A DNA stretch of 14,968 bases from Melioribacteraceae bacterium. Lineage in GTDB: Bacteria; Bacteroidota; Ignavibacteria; Ignavibacteriales; Melioribacteraceae. Made by a program: the position numbers and the translations under genes. Numbering within the stretch: the stretch's first letter is position 1; every line of letters starts with the position of its first letter. This document shows positions 1 to 6,785 of the stretch, one piece after another. The notes beneath the pieces are model-generated. The model made no database searches. It was not told where the DNA came from and saw only the letters and a list, made by a program, of their open reading frames with translations. The stretch lies in assembly GCA_027858595.1 (NCBI GenBank), contig JAQICK010000325.1, positions 1 to 14,968 on the forward strand, in the 5' to 3' direction.

Positions 1-624
1 ATTGAAAGAGGGATATATAGTAATGAACAAGTAAAATCAAAAGTAAAAGAAGCAAAAGATGAAATATTGGGAGCATTTAGAGTATCAGAAAACCTTGGTT
101 TTACAGTAGATGCTAATTACAATAGTAGTACTGGTGATTATTTTGATTTTATTAATTCAGCACATAATGTTGTCGAATTGTATCAAAGTGAAGCAAAGGA
201 AAGGCACATTGAATTAAAACTCTTTTATAATGATAGTATTCTTAAGATTTGGGGTGACCAAAAAGGAATAGAAAATGCATTAGGTCAATTCATAATTAAT
301 GCAATAAAATATTCCTATGGTTCAACTTATGTAAGAATTGACATTCGTAAGAGTCAAGATAATTTAGAAGTAGATGTTACTAATATAGGTTTTCCTATAG
401 ATGAAAAAGAAAAAAATAATTTTTGGGATTTTGGATATAGAGGAAAAATGGCTTTTGAAAAGCATGTTAATGGAGCAGGTATTGGCTTAGCAACTGTTAA
501 AAAAATCATTCTGGCACATGGTGGAAATGTATCATGTAAATCTTCACGATCTGATACAAAAACAAGTATTTTTTCATTTTCAGTACCACTTGACAACATA
601 TTAAATAAAATTTCATTATTATAA
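1..624 (+). CDS. Sensor histidine kinase, C-terminal ATPase domain (5' end outside window)
   Basis: The frame is open from base 1, so the gene begins to the left; 207 residues are visible. They form a histidine-kinase ATPase (HATPase_c) domain. The N box has its Asn at about visible residue 100 (ENALGQFIINAIKYS). A G1-like stretch follows near 128-133 (NIGFPI), then an F/YRG segment near 145-148. The G2 box GAGIGLATVKKI is near 158-169, followed by the usual LAHGG. The G1 box has Asn-x-Gly in place of the textbook Asp-x-Gly, a variant seen in many active kinases (e.g. the CusS type). The dimerisation/His-box region and any sensor domain lie outside the window, so input and class cannot be told. 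No response regulator follows, so the partner is unknown. Family membership is secure; signal and target are not known. Confidence 0.88.
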   Translation: MERGIYSNEQVKSKVKEAKDEILGAFRVSENLGFTVDANYNSSTGDYFDFINSAHNVVELYQSEAKERHIELKLFYNDSILKIWGDQKGIENALGQFIINAIKYSYGSTYVRIDIRKSQDNLEVDVTNIGFPIDEKEKNNFWDFGYRGKMAFEKHVNGAGIGLATVKKIILAHGGNVSCKSSRSDTKTSIFSFSVPLDNILNKISLL

Positions 625-658
625 TTTATCTTCCTTAGAAAGTTGCTTTTAATAGGTA

Positions 659-684
659 TTATGTCGCCCAAGTTAATGACATAA
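659..684. promoter_or_regulatory. Inverted repeat TTATGTC-N12-GACATAA upstream of lipoprotein gene
   Basis: A perfect 7-bp inverted repeat with a 12-base spacer lies in the 125-bp gap between the histidine kinase stop and the lipoprotein start, ending 65 bases before the ATG at 750. No T-run follows on either strand, so it does not look like an intrinsic terminator. It could be a protein-binding dyad or a weak mRNA hairpin. In AT-rich DNA a 7-bp dyad can arise by chance. Confidence 0.25.
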
Positions 685-749
685 AATTGCGGTCATTATT
701 TATTGGAAAATAAAGAAAAAATAATTTGCTTAAAGAATTGATATATTTC

Positions 750-1250
750 ATGAAAACAAAACAACTAAAAATATCATTAACCATACTAATTCTGTCCACT
801 TTCCTATTCACTTTTGGTTGTAGTGATGGCCCTGTAGCGCCCCCCAATAATGAAGAGAAAGTTACAATAACTCAAGGAGCATGGGGCACTGTCCGTTTTC
901 TTGAGGGTGATTTTATGCCTTATTATGATACAGAAACAGGTGGGACAATTTCACCTGTAGTTCGTGATATATACATTCATGAAGCCACAACTGGTGACAT
1001 GGTGGTAAGAGAAGGTTATGGTGGTTTTTACAAAACTATTAATTCTCAATTAATTGCTGTGGTTCAATCAAATGAAAATGGATTTTTTCAAATACAATTG
1101 GACCCCGGCAAATATAGTTTCTTTATACTCGAAGATTCATTGTTTTATGGATCAAGATCTGATGGAGAAGGCTTTATTATGGCTGAAGACGTTCTGAAAG
1201 ACAGCACTGTGCAAGTCAGTTTGGATATTACATATATGGCTGTTTATTAA
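750..1250 (+). CDS. Small lipoprotein of unknown function, carboxypeptidase-regulatory-like fold
   Basis: This is a 166-residue protein with a lipoprotein signal. A basic N-terminus (MKTKQLK) leads into a hydrophobic stretch (residues 8-22) and a lipobox-like TFG-Cys with Cys24 as the predicted lipidated residue; Thr at -3 is atypical. The mature part is acidic and beta-rich. A Gly-Tyr/Phe-Phe then Pro-Gly-Lys-Tyr pattern (NGFFQIQLDPGKYSFF) is typical of carboxypeptidase-regulatory-like (transthyretin-like) domains of Bacteroidetes lipoproteins. I infer membrane anchoring facing the periplasm or surface; the role is unknown. I chose the ATG at 750 because it gives a standard signal peptide. 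A TTG at 726 in the same frame would add eight residues and is less likely; neither start has a good ribosome binding site. It follows the kinase gene by 125 bp in the same direction, but co-transcription is not evident. Confidence 0.75.
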   Translation: MKTKQLKISLTILILSTFLFTFGCSDGPVAPPNNEEKVTITQGAWGTVRFLEGDFMPYYDTETGGTISPVVRDIYIHEATTGDMVVREGYGGFYKTINSQLIAVVQSNENGFFQIQLDPGKYSFFILEDSLFYGSRSDGEGFIMAEDVLKDSTVQVSLDITYMAVY

Positions 1251-1251
1251 C

Positions 1252-1356
1252 TTAAAATGTAGAATAAAGCCTTACCATTGGATAAAGAATCAAAGCTCTT
1301 ATTGCTACTTGCCAGCTACTCATAAGTAGAATTCCCAACAAAAAGAAAGACATCAT
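1252..1356 (-). CDS. Possible small hydrophobic protein, 34 residues
   Basis: On the minus strand two consecutive ATG codons (first at 1356) sit six bases downstream of a clear GGAG (complement of 1363-1366) and open a 34-codon frame ending in TAA at 1252. The peptide is largely hydrophobic: it begins MMSFFLLGILLM, has Trp15, and has Arg20 and Arg29 in the second half, like a one-pass membrane peptide. It is convergent with the lipoprotein gene, whose stop is adjacent. The C-terminal half vaguely resembles the first membrane segment of DUF421/YetF-type proteins, so it might instead be a decayed remnant. AT-rich DNA often encodes spurious hydrophobic frames, so the good ribosome binding site is the main argument for it. 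Confidence 0.25.
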   Translation of the reverse strand: MMSFFLLGILLMSSWQVAIRALILYPMVRLYSTF

Positions 1357-1454
1357 AATTTTCTCCGAGTTTGAAAGTTTATTTTTATAACGTTAGTAAG
1401 CGTCATATTGTTCAATATCATACATCTATTTGAATTGATATCAACAATTCTAAG

Positions 1455-1516
1455 AACACACCGCCCTAAAGTTACCGCTTCTTCCCCTCTCTTGAGGGGA
1501 TTTAGCGGTGAGTGTT
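1455..1516. repeat. Near-palindromic hairpin element, possible bidirectional terminator or dispersed repeat
   Basis: The core is a perfect 7-bp stem, TCCCCTC (1483-1489) with GAGGGGA (1494-1500), around a TCTT loop. An outer ACCGCT (1474-1479) pairs with AGCGGT (1504-1509) across a 3x3 internal loop. The left flank AACACACCGCCCTAAA (1455-1470) is also nearly complementary to the right arm TTTAGCGGTGAGTGTT (1501-1516). There are thus two competing left partners, as if the left arm had been partly duplicated. On the plus strand the hairpin is followed by TTTTT (1515-1519), fitting a terminator for the lipoprotein gene. It lies between convergent genes. GC-rich hairpins of this style recur between genes in some Bacteroidetes/Ignavibacteria genomes (from memory, not checked). 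Confidence 0.6.
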
Positions 1517-1529
1517 TTTAATTACTATT

Positions 1530-3587
1530 CTATAATCCAAGAGATCTATAAAATGCTTCAGCGTTTGGATCACGACCTAGAAATTTCTTTACCAATTCCA
1601 TAGGTTCTTCGTTAGCACCTTGTGCTAAAATGAATTCACGATATCTTTTACCAACTTCTGGATTCAATATTCCTTCCTCTTCAAAAACTGAGAACATATC
1701 TTGTGCATAAACTTTTGCCCACAAATAACCATAGTAACTTGCAGCGTATCCATTTAAATGACCAAATGAAGCTTGCAAATTTGTCCCTTCAGTAAATGGA
1801 GTAAAAGTTATTGAGCTTTGCAATTCTTTCACTATATCTGTAGTTGTACGAGCTTCGTTAGCATTATATTTATCATGAATTGTCATATCAATCAATCCGT
1901 AGAATATCTGATTTAAAGTTGCAATACCTGATCCAACATTTTTAGCAGCTACCATTTTATTGAACAATTCTTTTGGTAATACTTCACCAGTTTCATAATG
2001 TTTAGCAAACATTGTAAGAGATTCGTAATCCCATGTCCAATTTTCAAATATCTGCGATGGCGCTTCCACAAAATCACGTGAGACGGAAGTTCCTGAAAAA
2101 GATGACAGATTAGTTTGAGTTAACATATTATGAAGTACGTGCCCAAATTCATGGAAAAATGTATTAACTTGAGAGTGTGACATTAGTGCTGGTACATCAT
2201 CAATTGGTTGCGGAAAATTGCATTCAAGAGCAACAGTAGGTATTTGATAACCCTCATCTGTTTTCATCCCATTTTGAATACCAAAACATGCTGCATGACC
2301 AAACTTGTTATCTCGTGGATAAAGATCCAAATAAAATCTACCAATTATTTTACCATTGTCAATAACTTCATACATTGTTACATCACTCTGCCATACGGAT
2401 GGATTTTCAACTTTTTTATATTCAACTCCAAACAAAGCTTGAGTAATTTTGAAAAGACCATCAACTACATTCCCTAATTCAAAGTATTTTTTCACTTCTT
2501 CATTATCAACTTGATAATTCTCTTTTTTTAGAATATTGCTATAATAACTATATTCCCAATTATAAACTTCCTCAGCAGTATCATCTCCAGTATGAGATTT
2601 TTTAATAGCTAATACTTCTTCGTAATCAAGTTTACCTTTTTCTCTAACTTTATTTATTAGATTTTGTTCAAACTCCCAAACTGTTTCAGGATTTCGAGCC
2701 ATCCGGGTTTCTTGAATATATTCAGCATAGGAATTGTAATTTAAATGCTCTGCTAATTCTTTTCTATTTAGTGCTAACTTTTCGAGTATTACTAAATTTT
2801 TATCAGCTGCACGATTTAAATATTTATGTTGTAACCTTTTTCTTGCATCATTTGATTCAGATAATCTCATGAATGGTCTGTAAGAAGGATAAGATAAGTC
2901 AATTTTATAAGTTCCGTCATTTTCTCTACGTGCATTTTTGTAATCATCATCAAGACCTTTAATCTCCTCTTCTGTTACAATAAGAAAATCTTTGTATTCA
3001 GAGATGTTTTTACTGAATTCATTAGATATAATTGCTAATCTATCTTGAATCTCTTTTAAACCATCACGCTTCTCTTTTGATAGAGCAAATCCATTTCTCT
3101 CAAAATCCCTTACAGTTTCACGAAGAAATTTTTCTTGATATCCTATTAAAAGCTTTGCTTCAACTGTTTTAGAATACTCTTTGAATGATTTATACAAATC
3201 TTCATCTAAACTAATTTTATTACCATATTTTGCAAAAGTAACTATTGCTTTATCAGCTGCATTTCTTGTAGCATCATCTGGATGAGAATTAGCCATCAAA
3301 TAAAATGTTCCCCAAACTGTATTTAGTCCATCAACTGCTTTATCATAAGCTAAAACAGTATTATCATAGTTCCGCATCTCAACAGGAACAGAGTAAATAT
3401 TTGATAATTTTTTATCCAAATCATCCATGGTTTTTTGAGTTGTTGTTTCAATATACTCTGGTGTTAAGTTATCGAATTGAATTTTTTCGTTATACCCTGT
3501 AAGAACTTTGTCTTTCCCAACAATTGCAGTGTTCATAATTCCTGTTAGTAAAATTGCCATTATGAACAGTTTCCCAATTTTTTGCAT
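1530..3587 (-). CDS. M3-family zinc oligopeptidase, exported
   Basis: This 685-residue protein has a Sec-type signal (residues 1 to about 23: MQKIGKLFIMAILLTGIMNT), an all-helical N-terminal region, and the M3 catalytic core. The zinc site HEFGH is at residues 479-483, with the downstream Glu ligand in DFVEAPSQ (Glu508). The C-terminal tail contains the family-typical Gly/Tyr-rich HLNGYAASYYGYLWA segment. M3 enzymes (thimet oligopeptidase, oligopeptidase A, Dcp) cut short peptides. The signal peptide suggests this one works in the periplasm, feeding peptide use; that location is inferred. Length is normal for the family. The ATG start is preceded by a good ribosome binding site (AAGGAG, complement of 3593-3598). 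The gene looks monocistronic: a terminator separates it from the oxidoreductase operon upstream, and the hairpin element at 1455-1516 lies past its stop. Endo- versus dipeptidyl specificity cannot be decided here. Confidence 0.93.
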   Translation of the reverse strand: MQKIGKLFIMAILLTGIMNTAIVGKDKVLTGYNEKIQFDNLTPEYIETTTQKTMDDLDKKLSNIYSVPVEMRNYDNTVLAYDKAVDGLNTVWGTFYLMANSHPDDATRNAADKAIVTFAKYGNKISLDEDLYKSFKEYSKTVEAKLLIGYQEKFLRETVRDFERNGFALSKEKRDGLKEIQDRLAIISNEFSKNISEYKDFLIVTEEEIKGLDDDYKNARRENDGTYKIDLSYPSYRPFMRLSESNDARKRLQHKYLNRAADKNLVILEKLALNRKELAEHLNYNSYAEYIQETRMARNPETVWEFEQNLINKVREKGKLDYEEVLAIKKSHTGDDTAEEVYNWEYSYYSNILKKENYQVDNEEVKKYFELGNVVDGLFKITQALFGVEYKKVENPSVWQSDVTMYEVIDNGKIIGRFYLDLYPRDNKFGHAACFGIQNGMKTDEGYQIPTVALECNFPQPIDDVPALMSHSQVNTFFHEFGHVLHNMLTQTNLSSFSGTSVSRDFVEAPSQIFENWTWDYESLTMFAKHYETGEVLPKELFNKMVAAKNVGSGIATLNQIFYGLIDMTIHDKYNANEARTTTDIVKELQSSITFTPFTEGTNLQASFGHLNGYAASYYGYLWAKVYAQDMFSVFEEEGILNPEVGKRYREFILAQGANEEPMELVKKFLGRDPNAEAFYRSLGL

Positions 3588-3714
3588 ACTTCTCCTTAGT
3601 TATTAAAAATAAAATATTAGACGAAGAAATTAGAAATATGTTCTGTGGATTGTGGTTTAATGTTTATTAGGAGACAAATGGTGAAAAGTTATTATGGACA
3701 GAATAGCCATTTGT

Positions 3715-3753
3715 AAAAACAATCCTGATCTTATAATCTAGATCAGGATTGTT
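3715..3753 (-). terminator. Rho-independent terminator of the ferredoxin oxidoreductase operon
   Basis: A perfect 13-bp stem, AACAATCCTGATC (3718-3730) with GATCAGGATTGTT (3741-3753), encloses a 10-base loop. Read on the minus strand, it is followed directly by TTTTT (complement of 3715-3719). It begins 16 bases after the gamma-subunit stop codon, which is classic terminator placement. It also insulates the M3 peptidase gene downstream. Confidence 0.9.
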
Positions 3754-3769
3754 CATTTAAGGGGGAACT

Positions 3770-4324
3770 TTATTTAGTTACAGAAGCTAAATCAACCAAT
3801 TCCATGCCTTTATTTAAAGCATCTGTGTTAAGAGGAATTAGGTGATGATATCTTTCCGGTAGAACTTGTTTAAGTCCTTCAATAATATTTTCGAATTTGA
3901 TTATTGGTCTTTTTCTTAAGAAAGCACCGAGTACAATCATATTCATAATTTTTGTGTTTTTCATTTTTGCAGCTTCAGCACTTGCTGGAATTGCAACTAG
4001 TTCAATATCACTACGTGTAGGTGGAACAATTACATTTGTGCTTTCATAAATTAAAAGCCCACCAGGTTTAACCATACTCTCAAATTTATCAACAGATGGT
4101 TGGTTTAAAGCAATTACAGTATCAAATTTTGCAATTATTGGTGAACTAATTTTAGTATCACTAACAATTGCTATACAGTTTGCAGTACCACCACGCATCT
4201 CAGGTCCATATGAAGGCATCCAACTTACTTCTTTATTTTCGGTCATTCCAGAATAGCAAAGTATCATTCCCATAGAAAGAACGCCTTGTCCACCAAATCC
4301 AGATATTACAACTTCTTCAGTCAT
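3770..4324 (-). CDS. 2-oxoacid:ferredoxin oxidoreductase, gamma subunit
   Basis: This is a 184-residue gamma subunit of the pyruvate/2-oxoacid:ferredoxin oxidoreductase family. It starts MTEEVVISGFGGQGV, with the Gly-rich loop at residues 9-15 and the conserved SYGPEMRGGTANC motif near 38-50. In this family the gamma chain helps bind coenzyme A. The frame stays open upstream to 4411, but the real start is the ATG at 4324. A GGAGG site (complement of 4331-4335) stands six bases before it, the protein begins exactly where the family begins, and this start leaves one base between it and the beta-subunit stop rather than an 86-base overlap. It is the last gene of the four-gene operon and is followed by the terminator at 3715-3753. 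Substrate choice is set mainly by the other chains. Confidence 0.92.
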   Translation of the reverse strand: MTEEVVISGFGGQGVLSMGMILCYSGMTENKEVSWMPSYGPEMRGGTANCIAIVSDTKISSPIIAKFDTVIALNQPSVDKFESMVKPGGLLIYESTNVIVPPTRSDIELVAIPASAEAAKMKNTKIMNMIVLGAFLRKRPIIKFENIIEGLKQVLPERYHHLIPLNTDALNKGMELVDLASVTK

Positions 4325-4325
4325 C

Positions 4326-5102
4326 TTAAGCCTCCGTATCATTTGGTAATTTAATATCTCCAAGTGGATAATATGCGAGCATATGCTCATCCATCCACTT
4401 ATTAGATTCAACAGGTGACATTTTCCACCCTGAGTTACAGTTTGATACTATCTCTATAAAGCAAGTTCCTTTATTCAATTTTTGATATTCAAATCCTTTT
4501 TGAATTGCTTTCTTTGCTCTACGCACATTTAAAGGTTTGTGTACTGATTGGCGAGTTACATAATATGTTCCAGGAAGTTGTGCAACTAATTCTGTAATTT
4601 TTAATGGAAATCCCATAGATTTAGTATCTCTTCCAAAAGGAGAAGTTGTTGATTTCATACTTGGAAGTGTGGTTGGTGCCATCTGTCCACCAGTCATTCC
4701 GTAAATACCATTGTTAATAAAAATAATTAAAACGTTCTCTCCCCTATTACATGTGTGAATTGTTTCTCCAGTACCTATTGCTGCTAGATCACCATCACCT
4801 TGATAAGAAAATACATATTTTTCAGGAAGTACTCTTTTAATGCCGGTTGCTACAGCTGAAGCCCTACCGTGTGCTGCTTGAGAAAAATCAACACCAATAT
4901 AATTGTATGCAAATACTGAGCATCCCACAGGCGCAACACCAATTGTATCTTCAACAATTCCAAGCTCGTCAATAACTTCAGCAATTAATCTATGAGCAAC
5001 ACCATGTCCACAACCTGGACAGTAATGCATTTCAGTATCAATTAAAGTTGTTGGTCTTTCAAAAACTTTTGTATCTATTTTTTCTAACGATTCTACACTC
5101 AT
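4326..5102 (-). CDS. 2-oxoacid:ferredoxin oxidoreductase, beta subunit (thiamine diphosphate binding)
   Basis: This 258-residue beta chain binds thiamine diphosphate and carries the catalytic centre. Visible motifs are HYCPGCGHG (residues 26-34), AAHGRASA (76-83), GDGD (102-105), and IFINNGIYGMTGGQ (127-140). The last two form the Mg/thiamine-diphosphate motif GDG...NN plus the family signature YGMTGGQ. With the alpha chain it decarboxylates a 2-oxoacid and passes electrons to ferredoxin while making acyl-CoA. The ATG overlaps the alpha stop as ATGA, and an AGGAGG site (complement of 5109-5114) sits six bases upstream, suggesting translational coupling. Length fits the short four-subunit-type beta chains. 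Because it pairs with a VorB-like alpha chain, branched-chain 2-oxoacids are the favoured substrate, but 2-oxoglutarate cannot be excluded. Confidence 0.94.
   Translation of the reverse strand: MSVESLEKIDTKVFERPTTLIDTEMHYCPGCGHGVAHRLIAEVIDELGIVEDTIGVAPVGCSVFAYNYIGVDFSQAAHGRASAVATGIKRVLPEKYVFSYQGDGDLAAIGTGETIHTCNRGENVLIIFINNGIYGMTGGQMAPTTLPSMKSTTSPFGRDTKSMGFPLKITELVAQLPGTYYVTRQSVHKPLNVRRAKKAIQKGFEYQKLNKGTCFIEIVSNCNSGWKMSPVESNKWMDEHMLAYYPLGDIKLPNDTEA
4331..4335 (-). promoter_or_regulatory. Ribosome binding site that fixes the gamma-subunit start
   Basis: GGAGG on the minus strand lies inside the end of the beta-subunit gene, six bases before the ATG at 4324. It settles the gamma start at 4324 against the in-frame ATG codons further upstream. 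Confidence 0.8.
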
Positions 5103-6163
5103 AATTTACCTCCTGCAATATATTTTTCAAGAGCCTCAAGAATTTCATCTGGAGTAGGAACAATACCACCCATTCTACCATGAAATTCAACAGGTACTTT
5201 TCCTTCAACACTCAATTTAACATCTTCAATCATTTGTCCAGCATTCATTTCAACATCAAGAATTCCCTTGATTTTTCCGGTGTGCGATTTTATTTGTTCG
5301 TATGGAAATGGGAAAAGAGAAATTGGACGGAATACACCAACCTTAATTCCCTTTTCACGTGCAAGTTCAGCGGCTTTAGTACAGATACGAGCAACTAGCC
5401 CAAATGCTGTAATAATATAGTCAGCATCTTCACACATAATTTCTTCATATCTAATTTCATTTTCTTCAATTAGTTTATATTTCTTTTGAAGATGAATATT
5501 AACTTCTTCCATTTTATCAGGTTTAATATGCAACGAAGTTATAAAATTGTGTGATCTCGTAGGTGGCTTTCCTACGGTTGTCCAGTCCAGATCAAGAGTT
5601 TCTCTTTCTTGTTGTTCAAAGAATTCGACTTTCTCCATCATTTGACCAAGTGCACCATCTGTAAGCATCATAACAGGATTACGATATTTGAATGCAAGTT
5701 CAAAAGAAAGTTTTACGAAATCGGACATTTCCTGAACAGTAGCTGGAGCGAGAACAATCATGCGATAATCACCATGACCGCCACCTTTTACAGATTGAAA
5801 ATAATCACTTTGTGCTGGTTGGATTGTGCCGAGACCCGGACCACCACGTTGAACATTTACAATCAAGCAAGGTAGTTCAGCTGAAGCAATATAAGATATT
5901 CCTTCTTGCATTAAACTTACACCAGGACTAGATGATGATGTCCATACTTTTTTGCCTGTTCCAGCTGCTCCATAAACCATGTTAATTGCAGCAACTTCAC
6001 TTTCTGCTTGAAGAACTACCATTCCAGTTTTTTGTTCCGCTTCGCGTGCAAGGTATTCAAGCACTTCTGATTGCGGAGTAATAGGATAACCAAAATATGC
6101 ATCTGCTCCAACTCTAATTGCAGCTTCGGCTAATGCTTCATTTCCTTTCATTAATTTTATCAT
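5099..6163 (-). CDS. vorB: 2-oxoacid:ferredoxin oxidoreductase, alpha subunit, VorB-like
   Basis: This 354-residue alpha chain matches the pattern I know for VorB (3-methyl-2-oxobutanoate:ferredoxin oxidoreductase). Features are MKGNEALAEAAIRVGAD at the N-terminus, YFGYPITPQSE (residues 23-33), QAESEVAAINMVYGAAGTGK (52-71), TSSSSPGVSLMQEGISY (75-91), and RGGPGLGTIQPAQSDYFQ (106-123). It binds the pyrimidine side of the cofactor and shapes the substrate pocket. The C-terminal third is the usual transketolase-C-like domain. The start at 6163 overlaps the ferredoxin stop as ATGA and has a GGTGG-like site ahead; an ATG at 6151 is possible but has no site. Assignment to the superfamily is firm. 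Preference for branched-chain rather than 2-oxoglutarate substrate rests on motif resemblance and on the neighbouring branched-chain dehydrogenase operon. Confidence 0.9.
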   Translation of the reverse strand: MIKLMKGNEALAEAAIRVGADAYFGYPITPQSEVLEYLAREAEQKTGMVVLQAESEVAAINMVYGAAGTGKKVWTSSSSPGVSLMQEGISYIASAELPCLIVNVQRGGPGLGTIQPAQSDYFQSVKGGGHGDYRMIVLAPATVQEMSDFVKLSFELAFKYRNPVMMLTDGALGQMMEKVEFFEQQERETLDLDWTTVGKPPTRSHNFITSLHIKPDKMEEVNIHLQKKYKLIEENEIRYEEIMCEDADYIITAFGLVARICTKAAELAREKGIKVGVFRPISLFPFPYEQIKSHTGKIKGILDVEMNAGQMIEDVKLSVEGKVPVEFHGRMGGIVPTPDEILEALEKYIAGGKL

Positions 6164-6447
6164 TTGTCCACCGTTACAGTTATATTGCCAGTTACATTAG
6201 TTATTTTAGCTACTTGTTCTTTTTTCTTTTTTACTTCACGATACACAGTTATCACCGCGTCAGGACATACCAACGCACAGTTTGTACAGCCAGTGCAACT
6301 ATCCTCTATCTTTACCGCATAGAGATAACCTTTATTATTTACTTCTTTCGACATTGCAATTACATCTTCTGGACAAGCATCCATACAAATTTCACAACCT
6401 TTGCATTTTTCGATGTCAATTATAATATTGCCTTTTGCTTTAGCCAT
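6160..6447 (-). CDS. 2-oxoacid:ferredoxin oxidoreductase, delta subunit (2x[4Fe-4S] ferredoxin)
   Basis: This 95-residue ferredoxin-type subunit has two complete [4Fe-4S] motifs: Cys15-x2-Cys18-x2-Cys21-x3-Cys25-Pro and Cys51-x2-Cys54-x2-Cys57-x3-Cys61-Pro. It carries electrons from the thiamine site of the beta chain to soluble ferredoxin. A Lys-rich segment (KKKK near 73-76) and a short beta-rich tail follow the clusters. It is the first gene of the operon, with a clear AGGAG ribosome binding site 7-8 bases before the ATG. About 30 bases upstream of that ATG is a terminator-like hairpin with a T-run, which places this gene and the whole operon behind a possible attenuator. A stand-alone ferredoxin is an alternative reading, but the ATGA overlap with the alpha gene argues for a dedicated subunit. 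Confidence 0.93.
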   Translation of the reverse strand: MAKAKGNIIIDIEKCKGCEICMDACPEDVIAMSKEVNNKGYLYAVKIEDSCTGCTNCALVCPDAVITVYREVKKKKEQVAKITNVTGNITVTVDK

Positions 6448-6476
6448 ATTTGTCTCCTATAAAAACAGTTTAAACG

Positions 6477-6503
6477 AAAAAAGGTTACTAAATAAAGTAA
6501 CCT
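6477..6503 (-). terminator. Leader terminator-like hairpin (possible attenuator) ahead of ferredoxin subunit gene
   Basis: On the minus strand AGGTTAC (complement of 6497-6503), an 8-base loop, and GTAACCT (complement of 6482-6488) form a 7-bp stem running into TTTTTT (complement of 6477-6482). The shape is that of an intrinsic terminator, yet it lies just upstream of the first gene of the operon rather than downstream of a gene: lipA ended about 330 bases earlier. An upstream segment TGAAGTAA (complement of 6581-6588) could pair with TTACTTTA (complement of 6493-6500), 8 bp with one G-U, and break the stem. That would allow attenuation, though this alternative pairing is weak. Confidence 0.6.
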
Positions 6504-6530
6504 CTCCTATGCGTAATATTATTATCAACA

Positions 6531-6544
6531 CTAATAATTATTAG
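6531..6544. promoter_or_regulatory. 14-bp perfect palindrome CTAATAATTATTAG, candidate operator
   Basis: This is a perfect 14-bp palindrome without a loop, in the leader of the ferredoxin oxidoreductase operon about 85 bases before its first start codon. Spacer-less palindromes of this size are typical of dimeric repressor sites rather than RNA hairpins. It contains only two G/C pairs and the region is AT-rich, so chance is a real alternative. It lies downstream of the candidate promoter, which would suit a repressor roadblock. Confidence 0.3.
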
Positions 6545-6645
6545 AATTTGAACACAGAGTATTTTGTTTTCGATTCTCAATTACTTCACCTAGGGGATAG
6601 AAATAATAAAATATAAGTTGATAAAATTATGCTAACATTTATACA

Positions 6646-6674
6646 CAAATTAAGGAAAAGTTTGCTATTAACAA
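6646..6674 (-). promoter_or_regulatory. Candidate promoter of the ferredoxin oxidoreductase operon
   Basis: On the minus strand TTG (complement of 6672-6674) is followed after 18 bases by TTAATTTG (complement of 6646-6653). This is one mismatch from the Bacteroidetes primary-sigma pattern TTG...TAnnTTTG with close to usual spacing. It would give a leader of about 190 bases containing the palindrome and the hairpin. The pattern is short and the DNA AT-rich, so this is tentative, and it depends on the host using that consensus. Confidence 0.3.
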
Positions 6675-6785
6675 AAAAAAATAGAATTTCTTTTTGTGAA
6701 TAATTATCCATTTAATTTAAAATCTAAATTTATTTTCAAAAATTGGATTGATGATTTTACTTAGGAAGGATGTTAAAGTGTTTTC

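Noticed and set aside
391..399. Asn-x-Gly instead of Asp-x-Gly in the kinase G1 box as a sign of a dead kinase
   Set aside because: This substitution is common in active histidine kinases, and the N and G2 boxes are intact.
726..749. A TTG start eight codons upstream for the lipoprotein
   Set aside because: The ATG at 750 gives a normal basic N-terminus for the signal peptide, and no ribosome binding site favours the TTG.
3678..3716. A 12-codon frame on the plus strand behind AGGAGA, sharing the word TAGGAGACAAAT with the ferredoxin gene's ribosome binding region
   Set aside because: It is too short to support, lies antisense in the peptidase upstream region, and runs into the terminator; the shared word is most simply a coincidence of a common ribosome-site sequence.
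4325..4411. An upstream extension of the gamma subunit to the ATG at 4411
   Set aside because: The extra 29 residues match nothing in the family and overlap the beta gene, while GGAGG sits at the right distance from the ATG at 4324.
6586..6711. A 41-codon hydrophobic frame on the minus strand starting at the ATG at 6711
   Set aside because: It has no ribosome binding site, overlaps the candidate promoter, and its composition is what T-rich DNA gives by chance.
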